Positions 1 through 10,931 of a stretch of 64,000 nt of DNA are shown here, in pieces. Every line of letters begins with the position of its first letter. Within the stretch, counting starts at the first letter, position 1. The translations under genes were made by a program, and so were the position numbers. The DNA lies in assembly GCA_011033025.1 (NCBI GenBank), contig WFMF01000549.1, forward strand, positions 46,207 to 110,206. The letters run 5' to 3'. Origin of the DNA: Beroe forskalii (lineage: Eukaryota > Ctenophora > Nuda > Beroida > Beroidae). The notes below the pieces were generated by a model that was not told the origin of the DNA, ran no database searches, and saw only the letters and a list, made by a program, of their open reading frames with translations.

Positions 1-3000
1 GGGGGGGGCATTTGAACATGATAAACCCACCCATATACGATCGATCTTTCTGCATAGCTTCCAGTGCATCCTCGTGGGTATTAAAGAAAACATACCCGTC
101 GCCCGAGGGGCGCCCGTCATCCCCCACACCCAGCTCAATGTGTTTGGGCATGAGGGGGGAGAAGAATTTGATGACATCCCCTTGGGACGCCTTAAAGGGG
201 ATCCCCCGGATAAAAACTTTATGTTCTTTTATCCCACCCCTGAGGAATGAGGGGTGTTTGAATCTTGGGGCTTCATGAAGAGGGGGGGGGATTGAAGAAG
301 ACCACATTTGAAAAATTTATGACAAAAAGACGCGCCACTCAAATTCATAGCGACGTTCGACGAGGGTCATCTGGGCATTTCGAAACTAGAGCCAACTGGA
401 GCATGAAACCCACATAAAAATGAACTTACTTCATAGTGGGCCAGCTGCTGGGATCCTTCTTTGGTTTCTGTGTATCCAGAGGTTGTTGGTGCTGCATTTC
501 CTTGAAGTTCGCTTTGAAAATCTCAATGTACCTAAGACATGAGAATGATTACGCCGACATTTTCTGATTTTTAATCTACACTTTCATAATACATAGCCCG
601 TATGTCAAAACCTTATAACTCGATTTGTACAGTTCCTTACAATATATAATTTTAATCAATATCGGGGTCGTTAAAATCACACAATACCTCTTTCCTATGG
701 CCTGCATGTGTTTCTCCAGAGCTGCAGTGGCTTCTTCCTGCCTGGAAAACTGAACATACGCCTCCCCCGTCATACGTCCTTCATTCTCTCTAAACTGGGG
801 ATTTTATTTGATCAATGAAAATTAAAATCTGTTTATGTGGTCTCTTCTGCAATAAATGGACGCCACGGTCATCTGGACGAAACAAATTTTGCGTACCATC
901 TGCACTGAACCATTGACCATTGACCAAGTTGTATCTTGATGTTAGTAACAATGTACCTTGATACTAGTAACTGACAGACCAGTAAAGAACTCCTTGACAT
1001 CATCCTCCGTCACGCTGAAAGGGAGTCCCCTCATCTTGACAACAGGAGAGTCCTTACCCCCGTAGGCTCGTTTGTTAATAGCACCCTTTTTCAGGGCACG
1101 AGCCAAGTCATTCTCATCGGACTCGTATATCTCAACGTACCTGTCAGGAGGAAGTCAGCGGATCTTTACTTTTAGTAGTTCAGTAGGTACCATTACGGCG
1201 GAAAAAGGATTGGTTACCTTAGTACATGAAATTAAGTAAGCAGAAAATTAAGCACTCCAGCCGCCAAAAATGCTTAATTTGATGTAACGTAGTAATGTGC
1301 TTTCTTAATTAAATGGTCCGACATTAAATGCGTTCTTAATTTATTTCAGAATCAAATCAAAACGTGCACCGTGCATATTTAACCATGTCATGAGATAATC
1401 AGACACATAAATATGATGTAGAAGAGATACACCAGTAATCGATTTAGGATAGTATGATTAATAATCAATGGGTGGAAGGGAGCTGGTATTTTCAGAGAGA
1501 TTTAGGAGTGTAGGAGTCCATTAGTAGACCAGCTACTAGACCTGTTCTCAAACATTCAAATTTGTGATTATTAAGAATTTAAGAAGCGTTGTAAAGTTTA
1601 TCAAAACTTTACAACACTACTTTGGGTATTTTATTCAATCAAATTTGAGACCTAAAGATGTCGTAGAACGACGAAATTGATTGTCATTAAAGAACCACAT
1701 CGTTTAGATTAGTACTTGTACCATTGAGTCAAGAGAGAATAAATAAATTACTCATCAATTGTAATCATGCGACTCTTATTCAACGACCCGATCCGTGAAA
1801 TCAATTTAAGAAGCCCAATGGATCATAATATTTACTTTTGTTATTTCCCTTAAATGAAAATGGTCTCATTCTTACTGCCTAAATTTAGCTCGAATCAATT
1901 ACTCAATCAGGTGAGGTGCAGGAAATTAAGAAAGCATTAAATTAAGTAGCATAAAATTAAGCACTGGGGTCACAAAAAATGCTTAATTTGGTGCTGCGTA
2001 ATATTGTGCCTTCTTAATTTTCGGAGTTCTTAATTTCCTGTACTAAGGTATTCTCCCTTTTCAGGTCTTTAATTAGGGTTTGAGTCATATAATTTTCTTG
2101 GGAGGTGAATGTATGAATGATATTAACTTGTAAAAGAATGGCTGCATTTCTTTACAGTATCTATTCATAATCACGTGAAAAGGGCCTCGTAGCCGAAGTC
2201 CAATAAGGCATACCCAGCGTTTACAGTGTTACAATGTGCGCATTGCGCTGACTTTTGATTTTACCACCCAATGGATCATATACCTTAACGTTGATGGAAA
2301 TGATTACATAATAATACAGATCATTAGAATAATTGTGTGTAATTATTAATTACACACAAGCTTGCAACAAAACATTGTGTGTATAGCAGCACAAATCCCT
2401 ATATAATTAGTATACTGTACACAAAACAAAAACCAGTGATCCAGTGGTTAATATCACATGGGAACCATTGTACCCCGGGTACCTGTTAACATGGCATAAT
2501 AATATGTACCTGGTGTACCTAGCATTGGGTTTTGTGCATGCATCTTATTAACCTCTTGTAGTTGTATGTAGTTGTATGTATGCGAACTTTGTTATGTAAT
2601 GAATTCATGGCCTGGTTACAGGATTGATTTACTTAAGCCGCTTGAATCTGCGTGATATTTTGACAGTTAATTCTGCAGATTGAACAGATAGCGATGCTAA
2701 TGCAAGTGACGAATGATTCGACAGTTTTTGGTGGAATTTGAATTCTTTTTAGATTATCTTCTTTTTTTCTACTGAATCTCTAACTTTCATTTGTGATTCA
2801 CTTCTTTTCTGTAATTTCGTTTTATACTATCGTTTCCACTAGCAAGCATAGAAGCATCAATAGAACATTCCAGTAACCGCCTTGTGACTTGCTGTATACG
2901 AGCCATGCAGCAAAAGTAAGCAGTTGTGAGTGATGTCATCATCAAGGTTTAACATGGCCTATAAATAACATCAAAAAGCAAATTTTTGCTTTCAAATCTC

Positions 3001-6000
3001 GTCATGTTAGGACGGTTACAAAGATTTAATCTGGTCGGATCTAGCACAGAAAATTGGCGTACGTTTAAATTTGAAAAGCTATCAAGTGATCTTGTATATT
3101 GGCATGACGGAAAAAATCAAAAATTTTAGCTCATCAAGAATAAAGACAGGGTTTTAATAATCGACAAATTTCGAACCAAAAAACATAAGTTCTGCGCAGT
3201 GCGAAGTATAAATTACATCACAATTCTATCAATAATAAGTGTAAATTTGTTATTGTCTTTAATTTTATCGTGATTATATTCTAATACTGATGCTTATTTG
3301 AGGAACACTCTTTTTAAAATACGAGCAAAAGTGTGTCTTGTATAATTTCGAAACGTCACTGTAACTCGTGTCGACTTGTAGCTTTAAAGATAGCCTTACT
3401 TACGACAGGAAAAGTCATATATTAAAAGATTCATCAAGTTTTGATTTTATAATTTCAATTATTTTCTTTGCTTTGTACATCGTTTATGGGAACAGTTGTC
3501 TTTGATAATATTTGTTGACAAATCCAAGCTGTAAACCGTAACATGACTCATTCAGGTACTAAGCAGTAATCGATATAACGTACACATGACCAGTGACCAC
3601 AAATATATCATAATTACTAAATTACTAATTAACTAACGAAACATACGATCATTATTCTTTATCAGTCGGTCCATGAGCCAATTATCATATTATGGAAAGT
3701 TCTCGATGTTTCCACTTTTAGAGATGTTCGTAGTTGGATTTCTCTAGTTGAGTCACATATGTAAACATTATGCAAATTGTAAGACGGCTATAACGTCATG
3801 AAACATTTCTAAGACGCCCATTTGACGTGGAAATTGCCTGATTGACTGAGAATTAGAGATAATCATTTATCATCCAAGGAGATAGTGTCTGACGATTATT
3901 TTTGGACTTCGTTTCGATAAATGCTAAGCTCATGAGTGCATAAGCTCATGTTCTTTGAATTTGATAAATTAAATTTGAATGTAAATGGTCACAATCCAAG
4001 CTATTTTTGTGGTCAATTTGCCGATGATATCAATATTAGTAATACTCATTATAAATACTTTAAATCCCGGAATCCTTCCAGAGAGTTTAGAAATGTAACC
4101 ATTATCCCCATGAACTGCAGTACTTTAGTACCAGTGGAGTGGGAAGTTTAACAAGAGTTTTAATGGTCTAGAAGAAGTGATAGTTCTCAGATAACCAACA
4201 TCTCAGAAAAATTTTTATTTCGTGGAGTCTAAAGATCTCAGGAAACAAGTCTGAAGATCACCATTCGAAAACACAGAAAAAGTAACCCAAACCCAGTGAG
4301 AGCGATAAAACGACCTCCTTAGATTGAACCCCACCAAATCAGATCCAAACCAGCAGCACATCACCATGATTCTCTCCCTCTTCCTCCTCCTTCTAACACC
4401 CCCAACACAGTCCCTCCAGTGTGAAATGTGCTCGGAGTACGAGATTTACGGGTACACCACCTTCATTGCTGATGTGGAGGACGATGATGGAGCTATTCTC
4501 CCACGATGTTCAGAGGTATTGATATTTAAACACGTACTTATTGGGTCAATTTGGGAAGCTTCCTATGGGTTGTATTCTGTTAAGACCAGCAGCCCGAGGG
4601 TCTAAACAAAACAACCCAGCATTTCCAGATTAGGGCGGAATAAGGATTGTTAAATAAGGATAACTTTGACACTTTGAAAATGATGAGAATGAACTTGCTA
4701 TCTGGGCCATTTCCATACACCAATTAACCTATCTAACTTTTCAGTATAAGAATTGAAAATAGTGACACTTTTCACTTTTTTCATTTCTCACGCCCCCATT
4801 TCTCTCTAAAACGTCACTTTCCCCACATCAGAGCCAGGCACAGAAGTGTGTCGTGACTCGGGTGGGAGCTCGTGTGTGTACTACGTGGTGAACACGGTCT
4901 ACCTGAAGGACAGGTTCACTCACCTCGAGAAGTACATCGTGAAGGGGTGCGCTAACGTAAGTCTTACATCGTCAAGGGGTGCGCAAACGTAAGTCTTACA
5001 TTGTCAAGGGGTGCGCTAACGTAAGTCTTACATCGTCAAGGGGTGCGCTAACGTAAGTCTTACATCGTCAAGGGGTGCGCTAACGTAAGTCTTACATTGT
5101 CAAGGGGTGCGCTAACGTAAGTCTTACATCGTCAAGGGGTGCGCTAACGTAAGTCTTACATCGTCAAGGGGTGCGCTAACGTAAGTCTTACATCGTCAAG
5201 GGGTGCGCTAACGTAAGTCTTACATCGTCAAGGGGTGCGCTAACGTAAGTCTTACATCGTCAAGGGGTGCGCTAACGTAAGTCTTACATTGTCAAGGGGT
5301 GTGCTAACGTAAGTCTTACATCGTGAAGGGGTGCGCTAACGTAAGTCTTACATTGTCAAGGGGTGCGCTAACGTAAGTCTTACATCGTCAAGGGGTGCGC
5401 TAACGTAAGTCTTACATTGTCAAGGGGTGCGCTAACGTAAGTCTTACATCGTCAAGGGGTGCGCTAACGTAAGTCTTACATTGTCAAAGGGTGCGCTAAC
5501 GTAAGTCTTACATCGTCAAGGGATGCGCTAACGTAAGTTTTACATCGTCAAGGGGTGCGCTAACGTAAGTCTTACATTGTCAAGGGGTGCGCTAACGTAA
5601 GTCTTACATCGTCAAAGGGTGCGCTAACGTAAGTCTTACATTGTTAAGGGGTGCGCTAACGTAAGTCTTACATTGTCAAAGGGTGCGCTAACGTAAGTCT
5701 TACATTGTCAAAGGGTGCGCTAACGTAAGTCTTACATCGTCAAGGGGTGCGCTAACGTAAGTCTTACATCGTCAAGGGGTGCGCTAACGTAAGTCTTACA
5801 TTGTCAAAGGGTGCGTAACGTAAGTCTAACATCGTCAAGGGTGCGCTAACGTAAGTCTTACATCGTCAAGGGGTGCGCTAACGTAAGTCTTACATCGTCA
5901 AGGGGTGCGCTAACGTAAGTCTTACATCGTCAAGGGGTGCGCTAACGTAAGTCTTACATTGTCAAGGGGTGCGCTAACGTAAGTCTTGCTCATTGTCAAG

Positions 6001-9000
6001 GGTGCGCTAACGTAAGTCTTACATTGTCAAGGGGTGCGCTAACGTAAGTCTTACATCGTCAAGGGGTGCGCTTAATCGTCAAGTCTTACATCGTCAAGGG
6101 TGCGCTAACGTAAGTCTTACATCGTCAAGGGGTGCGTGTGCGCTAACGTAAGTCTAACATTGTCAACGGGTGCGCTAACGTAAGTCTAACATCGTCAAGG
6201 GGTGCGCTAACGTAAGTCTTACATCGTCAAGGGGTGCGCTAACGTAAGTCTTACATTGTCAAGGGGTGCGCTAACGTAAGTCTTACATTGTCAAGGGGTG
6301 CGCTAACGTAAGTCTTACATTGTCAAGGGGTGCGCTAACGTAAGTCTTACATCGTCAAGGGGTGCGCTAACGTAAGTCTTACATCGTCAAGGGGTGCGCT
6401 AACGTAAGTCTTACATCGTCAAGGGGTGCGCTAACGTAAGTCTTACATCGTCAAGGGGTGCGCTAACGTAAGTCTTACATCGTCAAGGGGTGCGCTAACG
6501 TAAGTCTTACATCGTCAAGGGGTGCGCTAACGTAAGTCTTACATCGTCAAGGGGTGCGCTAACGTAAGTCTTACATCGTCAAGGGTGCGCTAACGTAAGT
6601 CTTAACGTAAGTCTTACATCTTCAAGGGGTGCGCTAACGTAAGTCTTACATCGTCAAGGGGTGCGCTAACGTAAGTCTTACATCGTCAAGGGTGCGCTAA
6701 CGTAAGTCTTACATCGTCAAGGGGTGCGCTAACGTAAGTCTTACATCGTCAAGGGGTGCGCTAACGTAAGTCTTACATCGTCAAGGGGTGCGCTAACGTA
6801 AGTCTTACATCGTCAAGGGGTGCTCGCGCTAACGTAAGTCTTACGTAAGTCTTACATCGTCAAGGGGTGCGCTAACGTAAGTCTTACATCGTCAAGGGGT
6901 GCGCTAACGTAAGTCTTACATTGTCAAGGGGTGCGCTAACGTAAGTCTTACATCGTCAAGGGGTGCGCTAACGTAAGTCTTACATCGTCAAGGGGTGCGC
7001 TAACGTAAGTCTTACATCGTCAAGGGGTGCGCTAACGTAAGTCTTACATCGTCAAGGGGTGCGCTAACGTAAGTCTTACATCGTCAAGGGGTGCGCTAAC
7101 GTGAAGTCTTGTCACATCGGGGTGCGCTGTCAAGGGTGCGCTAACGTAAGTCTTACATCGTCAAGGGGTGCGCTAACGTAAGTCTTACATCGTCAAGGGG
7201 TGCGCTAACGTAAGTCTTACATCGTCAAGGGGTGCGCTAACGTAAGTCTTACATCGTCAAGGGGTGCGCTAACGTAAGTCTTACATCGTCAAGGGGTGCG
7301 CTAACGTAAGTCTTACATTGTCAAGGGGTGCGCTAACGTAAGTCTTACATCGTCAAGGGGTGCGCTAACGTAAGTCTTACATCGTCAAGGGTGCGCTAAC
7401 GTAAGTCTTACATTGTCAAGGGGTGCGCTAACGTAAGTCTTACATCGTCAAGGGTGCGCTAACGTAAGTCTTACATCGTCGGGGCATCAAGGGGTGCGCT
7501 AACGTAAGTCTTACATCGTCAAGGGGTGCGCTAACGTAAGTCTTACATTGTCAAGGGGTGCGCTAACGTAAGTCTTACATCGTCAAGGGGTGCGCTAACG
7601 TAAGTCTTACATTGTCAAGGGGTGCGCTAACGTAAGTCTTACATCGTCAAGGGGTGCGCTAACGTAAGTCTTACGGTAAATTGAGCGCGCCAGTATCAGG
7701 CCAGTACCACGCCAGTATCGCGCCAGTATCAGGCCTACCTCACGCCGTTATCACGCCAGTATCGCGCCAGTATCTCGCCAGTAGCACGCCAGTAGCGCGC
7801 CAGTAGCACGCCAGTAGCGCGCCAGTAGCACGCCAGTATCGCGCCAGTATCGCGCCAGTCGGAACTAACTTTAAGCCAGGACGCCAGTAACACGCCAGTA
7901 TATGATCTGAAACTGACGTGCTACTGGCGTCCTGGCTATGTTGTCGACTGGCGTGATACTGGCGCGATACTGGCGTGCTACTGTCAGCCAACTACTGGCG
8001 TGCTACTGGCGCGCTACTGGCGTGCTACTGGCGCGATACTGGCGTGATACTGGCGCGATAACGGCGTGAGGTAGGCCTGATACTGGCGCGATACTGGCGT
8101 GGTACTGGCGTGGTACTGGCCTGATACTGGCGCGATACTGGCGTGATACTGGCCTCGACGGATCGCTCAATTTACCAGTCTTACTTATTATTTAGCTCAC
8201 GGCCCGTTCGCCGAGTTTGAGATCCAGTTTACGGAGCGGCCTCGTAACTGAGAGAATGACTCTGAAATTTCCTGTCGTGCGCCATTCGTACGTGCGTGAT
8301 TATATGATTCAACCGTGTAATCACTAATCACGTACAAACAACTCAAAATTTCAGACAATGATTCTCATTTCTCACCATGGCGACCCCAGCAGTCCGAGAC
8401 TAAACTCTCTTCAGAATATCCTTAAATTCCAGGTATCGTGTGAACCAATCGCAGCTATGACAAGATCCGAAGTGGAGTCGTCTGGCAACACAACAGTGGT
8501 AATTTCAGCGTCGTGCGACGTACTGGCACATTGCCAGACAGATTACTGTAACCATGGCAACGATAGAGACCCAAATATGGGGGTGGTTCTTAGTGCGATA
8601 GTGTTTGGGGTTTTGGGGGTGGTTTGGGATTGATCGATATACACGGTGGTTTTATGATAGGGTAATTTGATGTTTGGGAGTTTTTCAATTAAAACAAAAA
8701 AGATAAGTTCGAAAATAACATGTCACATTTATTATCTATGAACGATCATGTGTTACTTTTTATTGTATTACGTGGCAGTGCCAATTGTTATTCAAAAGAT
8801 TTTAATCGAAGTATATTGTATGATTATTATCAATACTATTTATTTAATTGAGAGGATTTAGTTTATGATATTAATTGTTTATCAAAAAATTGCCTTAGTT
8901 CAAAACTTTTAATCAATTTTGTAAAACTGTGTTTCTTTACGTTTATTTTTATTAGTGATATTGTGAAATTAATTTAAAATAATGAAAATAAATTTCAGAA

Positions 9001-9934
9001 TACACTATAACCAAGTTTTACTGCCTCTACCTTGATTCCATGTATTCATGATTCTTTCTAAGAGCGTTCCAGTAACTGTCTTCATCAGCAAATATCACGA
9101 AACATTCGCCAGATGGTCGCCCTGGAAAGAGAGTGGAGGGGTTAGAGAAGCTGAGATTTGGTTTTAAATGTGGCGGAAGGTTACATTCATTTGACATTCA
9201 TTTGGTCGCCCTGGGAAGAAAGAGGGGTTAGAGGAGATGAGGTTTCGTTTTAAATGTGGCGGAAGGTTACATTCATTTGACATTCATTTGGTCGCCCTGG
9301 GAAGAAAGAGGGGTTAGAGGAGATGAGGTTTCGTTTTAAATGTGGCGGAAGGTTACATTCATTTGACATTCATTTGGTCGCCCTGGGAAGAAAGAGGGGT
9401 TAGAGGAGATGAGATTTGGTTTTAAATGTGGCGGAAGGTTACATTCATTTGACATTCATTTGGTCGCCCTGGGAAGAAAGAGGGGTTAGAGGAGATGAGG
9501 TTTGGTTTTAAGTGAGCCGGAAAGTAACAGTCAATTGACAAACTGGAATCAATCAGCTCATTTGAAGGTATTAAATATTAATGAACTATAATCTAGTTGC
9601 TATGATGATAGCTATAGAAATCCACTGAGATGCGAGCGCTTCTTTAAAATATGTTCCCTCTAGCATTCTTCTGTTCTCTATTTTCTCAAGGAATTCCCCC
9701 ACTCATAACTCAGGACTTACCCTCATCGTTGTATGTGATGTGAATGCTTTCCTCCAGTAAATCCCTCACCCTCAACACTTACCCTCATCGTTGTATGTGA
9801 TGTGAATGCTTTCCTCGAGTGGCCCCCACAGCAGACTGTTGTTAAACCAAGCCTCCAGCTGTGCTTTGGTCGCCTTGAAGGGGATACCCCGACATCGCAA
9901 TATCCACCGGGGTTCCCACATGACACATTGAGAC
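1..9934 (-). CDS. hnRNP H/F-GRSF1-like RNA-binding protein, three qRRMs (3' end outside window)
   Basis: Six exons can be spliced in phase on the minus strand: 9934-9783, 9121-9031, 1140-957, 794-688, 531-430 and 239 to below 1. Three quasi-RRMs follow. qRRM1 starts with WILRCRGIPFKATKAQLEAW and runs through GRPSGECFVIF to YVEIYESDENDL. qRRM2 has VVKMRGLPFSVTEDDV, then GRMTGEAYVQF, then YIEIFKANF. qRRM3 has KVFIRGIPFKASQGDV and GRPSGDGYVFF. These are the hallmarks of hnRNP H/F, GRSF1 and related factors, which bind G-rich RNA and act in splicing or mitochondrial RNA handling. All inner junctions are GT-AG with matching phase. The first visible Met is in exon 9934-9783, but an earlier exon above 9934 is possible. 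The 7.9-kb intron hosts the Ly6-like gene on the other strand. Four of the splice junctions are tandemly duplicated. I cannot choose between hnRNP H/F and GRSF1. Confidence 0.9.
929..978 (-). repeat. Two-copy tandem duplication across a splice donor
   Basis: A unit of about 24 bp is present twice. One copy spans the donor of exon 1140-957 (exon end ...ATCAAG, then GTACAT on the minus strand). The second, diverged copy lies just inside the intron and has ATCAAG followed by ATACAA, so its GT is lost. Confidence 0.6.
1215..2050. mobile_element. TA-flanked MITE with TACCTTAGTACA termini
   Basis: The ends are inverted repeats: TACCTTAGTACATGAAATTA at the left and the complement of TACCTTAGTACAGGAAATTA at the right. 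Blocks rich in GCTTAATTT and AAATTAAGCA form a nested palindrome inside. A second member at 58243-59037 has near-identical ends and a recoverable empty site showing a TA target. No transposase ORF is present, so the element is non-autonomous. It lies in the large intron of the hnRNP H-like gene. Confidence 0.75.
2051..4323. other. Intronic AT-rich stretch, no feature recognised
   Basis: This is part of the 7.9-kb intron of the hnRNP H-like gene. I see no exon, RNA gene or clear repeat; short ORFs here lack codon structure or homology. Confidence 0.5.
4366..8633 (+). CDS. Ly6/uPAR-like small secreted or GPI-anchored protein, nested gene
   Basis: Three exons join in frame: 4366 to about 4515, 4834-4956 and 8433-8633. 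The product is about 157 residues. It starts with signal peptide MILSLFLLLLTPPTQS and then LQCEMCSEY, a typical LxCxxC opening of Ly6/uPAR three-finger domains. About ten cysteines follow, including a CDVLAHCQTDYCNHGN stretch that matches the closing C..C...CN signature. The tail VVLSAIVFGVLGVVWD is hydrophobic and fits a GPI signal. The start ATG has accATGa context. Exon 2 uses the second AG of CAGAG to stay in frame. The gene lies antisense inside the hnRNP H-like intron. Intron 2 is swollen by a 2.7-kb minisatellite built from the exon 2/donor junction. AATAAA lies near 8987. Ligand and function are unknown. Confidence 0.8.
4933..7674 (+). repeat. 32-bp minisatellite, about 85 copies, each carrying a splice donor
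   Basis: The unit is GTAAGTCTTACATCGTCAAG plus GGGTGCGCTAAC. The first copy overlaps the last 24 bases of Ly6-like exon 2 (4933-4956) and its donor, so every unit repeats the exon end ...GCTAAC and the donor GTAAGT. GTAAGTCTTAC is itself an 11-bp palindrome. The commonest variant changes ATCG to ATTG, which is what deamination of a methylated CpG would produce. Several units are truncated or scrambled (near 6071, 6593, 6824, 7100 and 7480). The period is not a multiple of three. Confidence 0.95.
7675..8176. mobile_element. 502-bp foldback MITE of 11-bp repeats with 8-bp target duplication
   Basis: The ends are inverted (GGTAAATTGAGCG at the left and its complement at the right) and are flanked by a direct duplication AGTCTTAC at 7667-7674 and 8177-8184. 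The left half is a run of 11-bp units such as AGTATCGCGCC and AGTAGCACGCC; the right half is the same run inverted. An 8-bp target duplication fits the hAT superfamily. The element landed inside the last unit of the 32-bp minisatellite, so it is younger than that array. Confidence 0.85.
9114..9512 (-). repeat. 86-bp minisatellite across the acceptor of exon 9121-9031
   Basis: About five copies of an 86-bp unit occur. Each contains, on the minus strand, the polypyrimidine tract and CCCAG followed by GGCGACC, the first seven bases of the hnRNP H-like exon. The true acceptor is the copy at 9121; the rest are decoy acceptors upstream of it. Confidence 0.85.
9717..9843 (-). repeat. 62-bp two-copy duplication across the donor of exon 9934-9783
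   Basis: The last 37 bases of the exon and its GTAAGT donor are repeated 62 bp further into the intron. Use of the distal donor would add 62 nt, which shifts the frame and meets a TGA at once. Confidence 0.8.
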
Positions 9935-10297
9935 CTAGTGTGAATAGGGAGGGTTAACGGGGTATTTTCTTACATTGGGACCTAGCGTGAATAGGGGAGG
10001 GTTAGAGGGGTACCTAAGAGTACATGACACATTGAGACCTAGTGTGAAGAGGGGAGGGTTAACGGGGTATTTTCTTACATTGAGACCTACTGTGAAGAGA
10101 GTTGGGTTAGGATGGGTGTTTTCTTACATTGAGACCTAGTGTGAAGAAGGGAGGGTTAGAGGGGTGTTTTCTTACATTGAGACCTAGTGTGAAGAAGGGA
10201 GGGTTAACGGGGTATTTTCGTACATTGGGATAGGGGAGGGTTAAAGGGGTACCTAAGAGTACATGACACATTGAGACCTAGTGTGAAGAGGGGTGGG
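9915..10297 (-). repeat. Minisatellite of about 50 bp across the acceptor of exon 9934-9783
   Basis: Seven to eight copies contain the plus-strand words ACATTGAGACCTA and GAGGGTTA. Read on the minus strand, each carries CTAG followed by GTCTCAATGT, the acceptor and exon start. Some units keep a longer exon piece (GTCATGT). Unit length varies from about 45 to 60 bp. Confidence 0.8.
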
Positions 10298-10931
10298 TTA
10301 GATATAAATTTAAGGTTTTAAGGTTAGTTTATACGTTTAATGCTTTTGAATAAGAAACCAATGATTAAATAAATCAACGGGTTGTGATATATTGGTGATT
10401 TCTCGGTATAAATTATACAATTACAAATAGCGTTAGAGTACAAAACAAAATCCTAATTCTCATCAAATCAACATAATACTTTCCTAAGGTCAGTCATGAT
10501 ATAAATTAACAATTGAGATAATTAATTGGCGATTTTGGTTGGACAAATCTTAAATTAAAACAGAATCAAATGTTTCTTAATTCGGAGAGGTGTTAGATCC
10601 AGATTTATGATCTTCAAGACGTCTAAACAAAAATTTCATGCTTATTAATTATTGTCTTAGGCTAGTAAAATGGTTAGCCAGTTGATCAGAAAGAATTGAA
10701 AACATTAAGCAGCGTTCATTTCAGTCAGTGCAAAATGGGCACTTGAAAACATTAAGCAGCGTTTAGTTCCTCAGTCTACAACCTACAACCCTTTGCTAGC
10801 ATAACAAACTTACATTAGTCGCTGGGAAAATATTACTTCAGAAATTACTCACTCAGAAAAACCCCTTATCAGGGCATTATATGTACAGATTACAGAACAA
10901 CTCAAGATTCACTCAACTCCCCCCACTACAT

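Noticed and set aside
4933-7674. CRISPR-like array (regular 32-bp repeats)
   Set aside because: The repeats are directly contiguous with no spacers, in an intron of an animal gene.
7740-7991. Repeat protein (CYWRATG-type repeats) on the minus strand
   Set aside because: It is only the translation of the 11-bp foldback repeats, with no start context, domain or splice support.
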